From assembly GCA_003168295.1 (NCBI GenBank), contig PMST01000595.1, forward strand, positions 2,667-8,904: a stretch of 6,238 bases of DNA, in the 5' to 3' direction. Positions 1 to 6,238 of this stretch are shown here, in pieces (the first letter of the stretch is position 1; each line of letters begins with the position of its first letter). Origin of the DNA: Actinomycetota bacterium. Its GTDB lineage: Bacteria > Actinomycetota > Actinomycetes > Streptosporangiales > Streptosporangiaceae. The position numbers and the translations under genes are program-made. The notes beneath the pieces are model-generated. The model was not told the DNA's origin. It saw only the letters and a program-made list of their open reading frames with translations, and ran no database searches.

Positions 1-1004
1 AGCAGCACCACCACCGCCCCCAGGACGGCCAGGCTGACATACAGCAGCTCGAGCACGGGGGCGGCGGCGCCTTCCCCCGCGATGAACGGCGCCAGGACCG
101 AGGGAATCTGGGAGGTGACCGCCGCCGTGATCGGGGTCCCGGCGGACACGAACGTCGTCCCGGAGGCGGCCATGCTGTCCAGGCTCGCATCCAGGTTGCT
201 CGCCGCCGCCGCGTTGAGCCCACCGATCGCGGCCGCGTAGACCCAGGTCACCTGCATGTCGGTCGGGCCCAGCGCCGATTCGATCAGCGGCAGCCCAGAG
301 GCGCCGATGAAGACCGCCCCGCTCCAGTACTGCTGCGCGGAGGAGCCCTGCGACAGCACCGGACTGGCCGCCGTGGCGCTCTGGGTCCAGAAAACGGCCG
401 CCGGGTCGGCCGGCTGGATGATCCCGGTGACCACCAGTTCCACCGTCCCCGCGTCAAGCCGGGCGCCGACCCGCAGCCCGAGCCTGGCCGCGGTGCCGGT
501 GGTCACCGCCACCTGCACCACGGTCCGCCGCCCGGCCGTCTCGCCGCCGCCCGGAAGCCGCCCGGCGACGACATGGCTGTACCGGGCCAGCGCCGTGCGG
601 TAGGCCAGCTCAAGCTGCGGCGGCCCGTACCCGACGGCCTGGGCGGTCCGGCTGACCGGCACGTAGGCCGTGGTCAGGCCGGCCCAGAGGAGCGAGTTGC
701 CGGCCACCGGCACATCGCCCGCCGCCAGCGTCGCCCGCAAGGATGCGCCGACCGCCGCGATGGCGCTGGCGTCTCCCCCCATGGACGTCGCCGCCACCGT
801 CCCGACGACGGTCCGGTCGGCGAGCGGCGAAGCCGCGATCACCCGCTGCAGCGCCCCGGTGCGCAACGCCACGCTCTCCCGCGGGATCGCCAGGCTGGCC
901 AGCACGGCGACGAACACCAGCAAGCCGAAGGCGGCCGTAGCGGCGGCCCCGGTCCCAGTCAGCGTCACCCACGCCGCGCGCAGCCGCCGCCCCAGCGTTC
1001 TCAA
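1..1004 (-). CDS. FtsX-family ABC transporter permease, second subunit (partial, C-terminus beyond window)
   Basis: The frame is open from a TTG at 1004-1002 to the left edge, giving 334 codons with the C-terminus missing. The start MRTLGRRLRAAW is basic and is followed by one hydrophobic segment at about residues 19-40. A long extracytoplasmic domain then runs to about residue 316. A second membrane segment (LELLYVSLAVLGAVVVL) begins just before the edge. A short cytoplasmic N-terminus, one helix, a large outer domain and then further helices is the layout of MacB/FtsX permeases. Motifs such as RLGLRVGARL and VELVVTGI resemble the MacB-type core domain. The TTG is chosen because it overlaps the preceding permease stop as TTGA and has GGAGG four bases upstream. 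The protein differs from its neighbour, so the pair probably forms a heterodimer served by the ATPase at 4378-5124. The family call is firm; the substrate is unknown. Confidence 0.88.
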   Translation of the reverse strand, partial: MRTLGRRLRAAWVTLTGTGAAATAAFGLLVFVAVLASLAIPRESVALRTGALQRVIAASPLADRTVVGTVAATSMGGDASAIAAVGASLRATLAAGDVPVAGNSLLWAGLTTAYVPVSRTAQAVGYGPPQLELAYRTALARYSHVVAGRLPGGGETAGRRTVVQVAVTTGTAARLGLRVGARLDAGTVELVVTGIIQPADPAAVFWTQSATAASPVLSQGSSAQQYWSGAVFIGASGLPLIESALGPTDMQVTWVYAAAIGGLNAAAASNLDASLDSMAASGTTFVSAGTPITAAVTSQIPSVLAPFIAGEGAAAPVLELLYVSLAVLGAVVVL

Positions 1005-4000
1005 CCGGCCTCCGCCCGCAACTGCGCCGCCGGGTCGGGCCGGCGCAGCATCGACAGGGCCGAGGCGGCGACCGGCACGGCCGCTGTGACCAGGGCCAAA
1101 GCCACGGCCGGACCGAACGGCACGACCACCAGCGCCCACGGCACCGGCGCCGCCGCCGCCGCGGTCAGGGTGATCGCGGGTACCAGCAGCTGGGCCAGGC
1201 CGATCCCGGCCAGCAGACCCGCGGCCGCGGCCGGCAGGCTGAGCGCGCCCTGTTCCAGGCACAGCTGACCGGCCTGGGCGTTCTTCCCCACCCCGAGCGC
1301 GGCGAACACCGCGCTCTGCGTCCGCCGGGACCGGACGCTGCCTGCGACGCTGATCGAAAACCCGCCCGCGCCGAGCAGCACCGCCGCCGCCCCGACGGCC
1401 AGCAGCGCCTGCCGGGGCGCCGTCAGCAGCGGGTTGTCGAGCAGGGCCGCCCGCTGGCTGACGCGGCCGGTGACCGACAAGCCGAGCCCGGCGGGCCACC
1501 GCGGCAGGAGGCCGTCCGCGGTGCGCAGCCACCAGCGGGTCACCGGCAGGGGCGTCACCTGCGGGGCGCCGAGCGTCACCTGGTCGGCGTCGAGCAGGTC
1601 GTTGACCGCCGGGAGGTCGGCGATCAGCGCCCGGTTCGGCCCGAAGACGGTCGGGAAGTCGGCCACCGACGCCACGATCCGGAAGAGAACCGTAGTGTGA
1701 CTGACCGTTTCCGAGACGATCGATCCGACGCCGAGCCGGTTGGCCGACAGGTAACCGGCGGTGGCGATGGCCGGGACGACCTGGGCGGCCGGCCGCGCGA
1801 TAATCGTGACCAGCCCGGTGGCGATCGCGGGATCGAAGTTGATCTCGCGCTGGACCTGCGCCGACGGATCGTGTCCGGCACTGAACGTAAACCGCGGTCC
1901 GCCTCCGGCGGCGCGCTTCCAGCCCTCGGCGGCTGGCTGTGCTCCGTTCGATGGCGGCGGCGTCCCGCCCGGGTTCGCCGTCGGCCCGGCCGGCACGTAC
2001 TGCGAGAATCCCCCGCCCTGCCACGCCGCGAGGGCGGCACCGTGGCTGAACGGCGGACCGAACAGGCCGCCGGCCGTGTCGGCCACCGCGAGGGACCCGA
2101 TGGACAGGCCGGCGACCGGGGCCGACTGCGGGTTCGCCGGGTCGTACGGCGGCAGGATATAGGTCAGCGTGAGCCCGACCAGCCGCAGCGGGTAGCTGGC
2201 TTGCCCCGGACCTGACAGCGTGACCACCAGGGCGTGCGTCCGGCCGTCGGCGGGCAGCAGCCCGGCGGCGGGTAGCTGGTAGATGGCGCCGCCGGCCTCG
2301 GCGACCCAGGCCGTGACGGTGGCTGAGCCGAGATCCCTGCCGGCCTCGGCTGCGCTCGTACCTGGCCCGGCCCCGAGGGACGCGAGGACCTTCAGCCGTT
2401 CCGGCTGACCGGGCAGCACCAGCCCGGGCGTCGGCCCTGGGGTGATGCGCGGCCACAGCGCGTTCGCCGGAAGCGACGACAGGTCGGGGCGGAGCAGGAT
2501 CGTCTTACCGGCCGTGCTCGCGTCCAGCGCGACCAGCTGGCCTCCGTTGGCGATGCTGTAGAGGCTGGCCGACGTGGCGGCGGTGACACCCGGTGCCCGG
2601 GTGATCGTCCCGGTGGCGCCCAGCGGCAGCTGGTCCGCGGCGTCCACCCGTACATCCGAGCCCACCGCGAAGGCGGCCTGGTCCGCGGCCGACTGCCGCC
2701 AGCTGGCGTACCCGGCCAGCGCCAGCGTGGTGGTCGCGACGGCGACCACCACGAGCAGGGCCGGGCCCGCCTGGCGGATCGGCCGCCGGGCGATCTGCCA
2801 GCTCACCATGGCGGCGGCCAGCCGCCGTCCGCGGTCGGTGGCCTGGTCCGCCAGCCGGGCCAGCAGCGGCAGCCCGCGGAGCGGGATGATGGCCACCCCG
2901 GCCAGCGCGAGTACGGGGGCGAGGGCGACCACGGGATCGATCCCGAGCGATCCCGTGGCCGGATGCGCGACCGCCGAATAGCCGCGCAGTTCCCACACCG
3001 CGACCACGGCCAGCGCCACCAGGGCCAGATCGCCGCCCGCCCAGGCGATCCCCGCCAGCCGGGCCTGCCGGCCGAGGCGGAGCCTGGCCGCGTCGGGAGC
3101 CGGGGCGTGCAGCGCCGGCCAGGTCATCACCGCGGCGCACAGGACCAGCATGGCCAGGGCCGACAGCCAGGTCAGCGGGACGATGCCGCGGCCGGTATAA
3201 CCGTCCAGGCGCAGGTCGGCCAGGCGGGCCAGCCCGCCGGTCAGGCGGGTGCCGGCCAGCACCCCCGCCAGGGCGGCCACGGCGCCCACCAGCACCGCCT
3301 CGGCCAGCACCGGCCGCACCACCTGCCACCTGGTGGCGCCACGCGCCCGCAGCAGTGCGGACTCCTCCTCGCGCAGGCCGGCCAGCAGCCGGGCGGCCAG
3401 CACCAGGGCGGCCGCGGCCACCAGCAGCAACAGCAGCGCGGCGATCGTGAACAGCGACCGGGTCAGCACGATGGTGCTGGCGATGCCGGCCAGGATCTGC
3501 GGCAGGCCCGAGGTCACGCTCAGCCCCTCGGGCAGCAGCTCCTCCAGTTGCGTCACCGCCGCGCCGGTGCCGGTGCTGACCGTCTCGATGTTCCCCCGGG
3601 CCAGGGCCGGCGCCTGCGGCAGCACCATCCACGAGGCCTGGCGCACGGTGAGCGCCGCGCCGAACGCGGCCGGGTTCACCACCGCCGGGCCGTAGCTGGT
3701 GGTCGAGCTCGAGGTGCTGACCCCGTTGTAGGTGGCGGAGTATCGCTGGACGGTCATCCCTGAGACCGGTAGCAGGTCGAGCGCCCAGTAAGGCGACGCC
3801 GGGTCATTGGCCCGGAACAGCCCGGTGACCTGCAGCGAGACCGCCGCCCCGCCGGAGGTGGGGGTGGCCGTCAGCGCCGAGCCGACGGTCAGGTGCAGCC
3901 GGCTGGCCACGGCGGCAGGCACCGCGGCGGGCACCGGTCCGCCGCGCCGCGGCGGACCGGGCCAGGTGCCGGCGGTCAGCGTCACCTGGCTGCTGATTCC

Positions 4001-4369
4001 GGCCAGCGACGCCAACTGGATCTGCGTGATGGCCGTGGGGTTGCCCGACGACGGGAGCTGGAGCGGGTCCGTCCACAGCGCGCTTTCGAGCTGGAACCCG
4101 ACCCCCGGCCACGCCTGGCGCAGCGCGGCCCGGATCTGCTCCGAGTCGGCGGCGGCCTCGCGCGCGTTGACCGGGCCGTTGATCCCGAGCACCCGATCCT
4201 GCGGATCGGCCAGGAAGCCCTGGACGCCGAACGGGACCACGGCGCCGGCGAAGGTCCACAGCAGGGCCGCGAGCCCGGTGGCGAGCAGGACCGTGACCGC
4301 GACACAGGTCAGCAGCAACCACGAAACCCGGGCCCGGCGGAGCAGGAAGGCCACCCCCAGCCCACCCAT
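1001..4369 (-). CDS. Large FtsX-family (MacB-like) ABC transporter permease, 1122 aa
   Basis: This is an integral membrane subunit of an ABC transporter. Hydrophobic segments are visible near residues 14-40, 303-330, 352-374, 397-419, 440-458, 478-498, 534-554, 984-1008, 1040-1063 and 1075-1101, about ten in all. That equals two FtsX units, each a single helix, an outer domain and three helices, joined by an extra pair. Outer domain 1 spans about 41-302 and outer domain 2 about 555-983. The second contains a Gly/Pro-rich, probably disordered stretch at about 785-825. The cytoplasmic loop after the helix at 303-330 has the FtsX coupling-helix pattern (EEESALLRARGATRWQV). A diverged copy, RRTQSAVFAALGVGKNAQ, follows the helix at 984-1008. 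Both are expected to contact the ATPase. The ATG lies 8 bp after the ATPase stop, with a weak GGTAGGG six bases upstream. The protein is longer than MacB (about 650 residues) or LolC/E (about 400). Substrate unknown. Confidence 0.94.
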   Translation of the reverse strand: MGGLGVAFLLRRARVSWLLLTCVAVTVLLATGLAALLWTFAGAVVPFGVQGFLADPQDRVLGINGPVNAREAAADSEQIRAALRQAWPGVGFQLESALWTDPLQLPSSGNPTAITQIQLASLAGISSQVTLTAGTWPGPPRRGGPVPAAVPAAVASRLHLTVGSALTATPTSGGAAVSLQVTGLFRANDPASPYWALDLLPVSGMTVQRYSATYNGVSTSSSTTSYGPAVVNPAAFGAALTVRQASWMVLPQAPALARGNIETVSTGTGAAVTQLEELLPEGLSVTSGLPQILAGIASTIVLTRSLFTIAALLLLLVAAAALVLAARLLAGLREEESALLRARGATRWQVVRPVLAEAVLVGAVAALAGVLAGTRLTGGLARLADLRLDGYTGRGIVPLTWLSALAMLVLCAAVMTWPALHAPAPDAARLRLGRQARLAGIAWAGGDLALVALAVVAVWELRGYSAVAHPATGSLGIDPVVALAPVLALAGVAIIPLRGLPLLARLADQATDRGRRLAAAMVSWQIARRPIRQAGPALLVVVAVATTTLALAGYASWRQSAADQAAFAVGSDVRVDAADQLPLGATGTITRAPGVTAATSASLYSIANGGQLVALDASTAGKTILLRPDLSSLPANALWPRITPGPTPGLVLPGQPERLKVLASLGAGPGTSAAEAGRDLGSATVTAWVAEAGGAIYQLPAAGLLPADGRTHALVVTLSGPGQASYPLRLVGLTLTYILPPYDPANPQSAPVAGLSIGSLAVADTAGGLFGPPFSHGAALAAWQGGGFSQYVPAGPTANPGGTPPPSNGAQPAAEGWKRAAGGGPRFTFSAGHDPSAQVQREINFDPAIATGLVTIIARPAAQVVPAIATAGYLSANRLGVGSIVSETVSHTTVLFRIVASVADFPTVFGPNRALIADLPAVNDLLDADQVTLGAPQVTPLPVTRWWLRTADGLLPRWPAGLGLSVTGRVSQRAALLDNPLLTAPRQALLAVGAAAVLLGAGGFSISVAGSVRSRRTQSAVFAALGVGKNAQAGQLCLEQGALSLPAAAAGLLAGIGLAQLLVPAITLTAAAAAPVPWALVVVPFGPAVALALVTAAVPVAASALSMLRRPDPAAQLRAEAG
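1002..1013 (-). promoter_or_regulatory. Ribosome binding site and TTGA stop/start overlap
   Basis: Read on the minus strand, GGAGG (1013-1009) stands four bases before a TTG (1004-1002). The last three bases of TTGA (1003-1001) are the stop of the upstream permease. This arrangement fits translational coupling and equal production of the two permeases. It also decides the start of the second permease, which has no better-supported ATG or GTG. Confidence 0.75.
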
Positions 4370-4377
4370 GCGGCGCC

Positions 4378-5124
4378 CTACCTTCCCGGGGTACTGCTGA
4401 CGGTGGCGACGGACCCATCCTGCAGCGAGATGACCTTGTCGGCCAGGTCGATCAGCGCCTCGTCATGGGTGGCCACCAGGGCGGTGATCCCCTCCGATCG
4501 CACCACGCTGAGCAGCAGCTCCATGATCTGCCGGCCGGTCTGGTGGTCGAGCTGGCTGGTCGGCTCGTCCGCGATCAGCAGGCCCGGCCGGCCGGCCAGC
4601 GCGCGGGCGATGGCCACCCGCTGCTGCTGGCCACCGGAAAGCTCACCCGGGCGGTGCTCGGCGTGGCTGGACATCCCGGTCAGCGCCAGCATGGCCGCCA
4701 CCCGTTCCCGGCGCTCGCTCGGCCGGAGACCCTCGATGCGCAGCGGGATCCCCACGTTTTCCGCCGCGGATAGCATCGGCACCAGCCCGAAGGCCTGGAA
4801 GACGAAGGCGACCTGGTCCCGTCGCAGCGCCAGCCGCTGCCGCTCGGTCATCCGGTTCACCTCACGGCCGTCCACCCACACCCGGCCCGCCGTCGCCTCG
4901 TCCAGGCCGCCGATGATGTTCAGCAGCGTGGTCTTGCCGGAGCCGGATCGCCCGCGCAAGGCCACCAGCTGGCCACGCTCCACCGTGAACGAGACCCCGC
5001 GCAGCGCATGCACGGCCGTATGCCCGCTGCCGAAGGTCCGGCAGATGCCGTCCGCCGCCACCATGACCCGGGCCGGGCCGGTGTTACCTGGGCCGTGTGC
5101 CGGGTCCGGCTGGCCGGAGTTCAT
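4378..5124 (-). CDS. ABC transporter ATP-binding protein, LolD/MacB type
   Basis: This 248-residue cytoplasmic ATPase powers the transporter formed with the downstream permeases. All key motifs are intact: aromatic A-loop F31 (RTFGSG), Walker A GRSGSGKTT (58-66), Q-loop Q110 (FVFQ), signature LSGGQQQR (162-169), Walker B LLIADEPT (182-189, with D186 and catalytic E187), D-loop SQLD (190-193) and H-loop H220. The overall pattern (LNIIGGLDEATAGRV, FQAFGLVPMLSAAENV, ADEPTSQLD, VATHDE) is that of the LolD/MacB/FtsE branch, which pairs with FtsX-like permeases, as the context also shows. The first 20 or so residues are a Pro/Gly-rich tail outside the fold. The ATG at 5124 is preferred because it follows AAAGGAGGAGG, while the next ATG (residue 21) lacks any Shine-Dalgarno. 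Catalytically competent by sequence. Confidence 0.97.
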   Translation of the reverse strand: MNSGQPDPAHGPGNTGPARVMVAADGICRTFGSGHTAVHALRGVSFTVERGQLVALRGRSGSGKTTLLNIIGGLDEATAGRVWVDGREVNRMTERQRLALRRDQVAFVFQAFGLVPMLSAAENVGIPLRIEGLRPSERRERVAAMLALTGMSSHAEHRPGELSGGQQQRVAIARALAGRPGLLIADEPTSQLDHQTGRQIMELLLSVVRSEGITALVATHDEALIDLADKVISLQDGSVATVSSTPGR

Positions 5125-5137
5125 CCTCCTCCTTTTT
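5125..5137 (-). promoter_or_regulatory. Strong Shine-Dalgarno for the ABC ATPase
   Basis: Read on the minus strand the sequence is AAAAAGGAGGAGG directly before the ATG. It holds a full AAGGAGG, but only three bases separate that from the start codon, which is closer than the usual 5-9. It fixes the ATG at 5124 as the start. It also shows that the ATPase has its own ribosome loading site rather than depending on coupling to the peptidase gene. Confidence 0.7.
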
Positions 5138-5147
5138 ACCTCAGCCG

Positions 5148-5171
5148 GCTGCTGGTCAAGCGGCCAGCAGC
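5148..5171 (-). repeat. Inverted repeat (possible hairpin) across the peptidase stop codon
   Basis: On the minus strand GCTGCTGG (5171-5164) and CCAGCAGC (5155-5148) are perfect 8-base complements around an 8-base loop. The loop contains the peptidase stop TGA (5158-5156). No T-run follows; the next tract is A-rich and belongs to the ATPase ribosome site. It is therefore not a classical intrinsic terminator. It could be a weak attenuator or an mRNA-stabilising stem separating the peptidase from the transporter genes, or simply GC-rich chance pairing. The 10-base palindrome CAGCCGGCTG at 5142-5151 overlaps the right arm. Confidence 0.4.
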
Positions 5172-6238
5172 GGAACGAGCACCTGCGCGTCGGGGCTGCC
5201 CCAGCCCGTCACCGGGTCCCAGCCGGGACCGGCCTGGTAACCGCCCAGGCCGATCGGCGGCGTGTTCACGATGTTGCTACCGGTCGTGATGTCATGGAAT
5301 GTCTGGGGGTAGCGGGAGCCGTGGGCGATGCGGTAGATGGCGGGGTTGACGAAGCCGAGGTCGTGATGGGCGTCCTGGTCGGCCAGCGCCATGAGTCCTC
5401 CCCACAGCGACGCGGCGGCGCCGGTGCCGGAGGCCGGCATGATCCACCTCTTGCCGCCGCCGGTGTAGACGAACCCCCAGCCGCCGCTCTGATCAGCCTC
5501 GCCCGCCACGTCGGGCACGCCCCGGGCCGCCGAGATCCCGTGGACGCCGTCCTGATAGGCAGGACGGGCGTACAGGTGGCTGAAGCCACCCCCCGATGCT
5601 CCGCTGGACAAGGCAAAGCCGGCCTGGCCGTTCCAGGCGGTCTCGCCAATGTAGAAGCCGGCCGACAGGTTCCCGTCGAGCGTCGTGCCGCCCGCGGCCA
5701 GCACCAGCGGGTCGGAGGCCGGAAGGCTGACCTCCTTGACCGCCGTGCCCCCGAAGTCAGCCTGGCTGAACCCGCCGTTGTCGCCGGAGCCGGCTATCAC
5801 CGTGACATGGTGAGCCTCCGCTCCCAGCAGGACGGAGTGCAGCTGGGTCACCTGAGCCTTGGTGAAGTAATGCTCTCCCAGGCTGAAGCTGATCAATGCC
5901 ACGTCGGTGCCGGAGACGGCCAGCCGCAATCCGGCGAGCAGGCCGGCGGTCGCGTTCGCGGCGCTGTCCGGGACGTTGGCGGGCAACAGGACCACCCGGA
6001 GAGCGGCGTCGGGCGCGACCGTGTGCACGATCTCGGTGTCCTGGACCTCCTCGTCCGCCGCCTGCCACGGCGAGCCCGCGCCGGCCAGGGTGGTCACGAC
6101 CTGGATCCGCGCGGCGGGCAGCCGGAACATGCCGTCGAATGCCGCCAGATCCTGGCGTATGTCGCTGGCCGCGCTCACTCCAGGATGCTGGCCTGCCGTG
6201 GCGCCGGGGGGCGGGGCGATCGGGGTCATCGGGGCCGT
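5156..6238 (-). CDS. S53 (sedolisin-family) peptidase homologue lacking the catalytic Ser; N-terminus beyond window
   Basis: The frame is open through the right edge. A Met at 6229 has no Shine-Dalgarno in the few bases before it, and the pro-domain and first strand of the catalytic domain are not seen, so it is probably internal. Numbering from that Met: the ExxxD pair E60 and D64 (ADEEVQDTEIVHTVAPDA) matches the sedolisin Glu/Asp. SGDNGG (148-153) carries the oxyanion Asp, D150. GGGFSHLYARPAYQ (213-226) and RGVPDVAGEAD (236-246) are family landmarks. FHDITTGSN (311-319) with AGPGWDPVTGWGSP (333-346) is the C-terminal calcium site, D313 and D338 being expected ligands. The nucleophile motif reads SGTGAAASLWGG (267-278), so Ser is replaced by Gly270 and the usual Pro by Ser274. 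S53 enzymes are normally secreted acid endopeptidases; this one is predicted inactive, perhaps a binding protein. The stop lies 31 bp before the ATPase start. The fold is certain, the loss of activity is inference. Confidence 0.92.
   Translation of the reverse strand, partial: TAPMTPIAPPPGATAGQHPGVSAASDIRQDLAAFDGMFRLPAARIQVVTTLAGAGSPWQAADEEVQDTEIVHTVAPDAALRVVLLPANVPDSAANATAGLLAGLRLAVSGTDVALISFSLGEHYFTKAQVTQLHSVLLGAEAHHVTVIAGSGDNGGFSQADFGGTAVKEVSLPASDPLVLAAGGTTLDGNLSAGFYIGETAWNGQAGFALSSGASGGGFSHLYARPAYQDGVHGISAARGVPDVAGEADQSGGWGFVYTGGGKRWIMPASGTGAAASLWGGLMALADQDAHHDLGFVNPAIYRIAHGSRYPQTFHDITTGSNIVNTPPIGLGGYQAGPGWDPVTGWGSPDAQVLVPLLAA

Noticed and set aside
610..972. 120-codon open frame on the minus strand starting with ATG
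   Set aside because: It is a frame-shifted shadow of the second permease, whose TTG-started frame stays open to the left edge and contains the membrane segments.
573..1268. 231-codon open frame on the plus strand
   Set aside because: Antisense to both permease genes, with Arg/Pro/Gly-biased composition and no domain; it is a shadow.
2505..3632. 375-codon open frame on the minus strand
   Set aside because: It overlaps the permease in another frame and encodes Gly/Ala/Arg-rich repeats (GGRGRPG-like); the permease frame has clear membrane segments and FtsX motifs.
2963..3763. 266-codon open frame on the plus strand
   Set aside because: It lies wholly opposite the permease gene. Its product is a Gln/Gly/Arg/His-rich low-complexity sequence with no recognisable domain, typical of antisense frames in GC-rich coding DNA.
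5131..5171. Intrinsic terminator between peptidase and ATPase
   Set aside because: The stem is not followed by a T-run on the minus strand; the T-run at 5133-5137 is on the plus strand and reads as A in the transcript, forming part of the ribosome site.
6227..6229. ATG as the true start of the S53 gene
   Set aside because: The frame stays open to the edge, the bases before the ATG (ACGGCCCCG) hold no ribosome site, and the family's pro-domain and first core strand would be missing.
1..6238. tRNA or rRNA genes, CRISPR array, insertion sequence or phage attachment site
   Set aside because: I saw no regularly spaced repeats, transposase motifs, terminal inverted repeats or structured RNA; the window is filled by four contiguous protein genes of uniform composition.

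Overview
The window comes from a very GC-rich genome. By eye it is near 70% GC, with G or C at most third codon positions, and the protein families also point to a high-GC actinobacterium. I cannot name a genus. All recognisable genes lie on the minus strand and are read from right to left. Almost the whole window is coding, and open reading frames in the other frames look like shadows created by the high GC content.

Layout in the direction of transcription: (1) 6238-5156 is the C-terminal part of an S53 (sedolisin/kumamolisin-type) serine-carboxyl peptidase that enters from beyond the right edge. (2) 5124-4378 is a LolD/MacB-type ABC ATPase with every nucleotide-binding motif intact. (3) 4369-1001 is a 1122-residue FtsX-family permease with about ten membrane segments and two large extracellular domains. 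(4) 1004 down to the left edge is the N-terminal 334 codons of a second FtsX-family permease. It starts at a TTG that overlaps the stop of the first permease as TTGA. The junctions are 31 bp, 8 bp and a 4-bp overlap, so the ATPase and the two permeases are almost certainly one operon. The peptidase may be read through into it. No gap is long enough to show an obvious promoter, and no stretch over 300 bases lacks a gene.

The ATPase and two different permeases resemble a heteromeric MacB/LolCDE-like (type VII ABC) transporter. Such systems use ATP hydrolysis in the cytoplasm to move extracytoplasmic domains, and they extrude or release substrates or signal rather than import. No MacA-like adaptor is visible, as expected for a single-membrane bacterium. 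The substrate cannot be read from the sequence.

The most unusual point is in the peptidase. The Glu and Asp of the catalytic site, the oxyanion Asp and the C-terminal calcium site are all present. The nucleophile motif that is normally Gly-Thr-Ser-x-x-x-Pro reads Gly-Thr-Gly-Ala-Ala-Ala-Ser, so the catalytic Ser is Gly and the conserved Pro is Ser. This suggests a catalytically dead S53 homologue next to an exporter-like ABC system. Any functional link between the two is inference.
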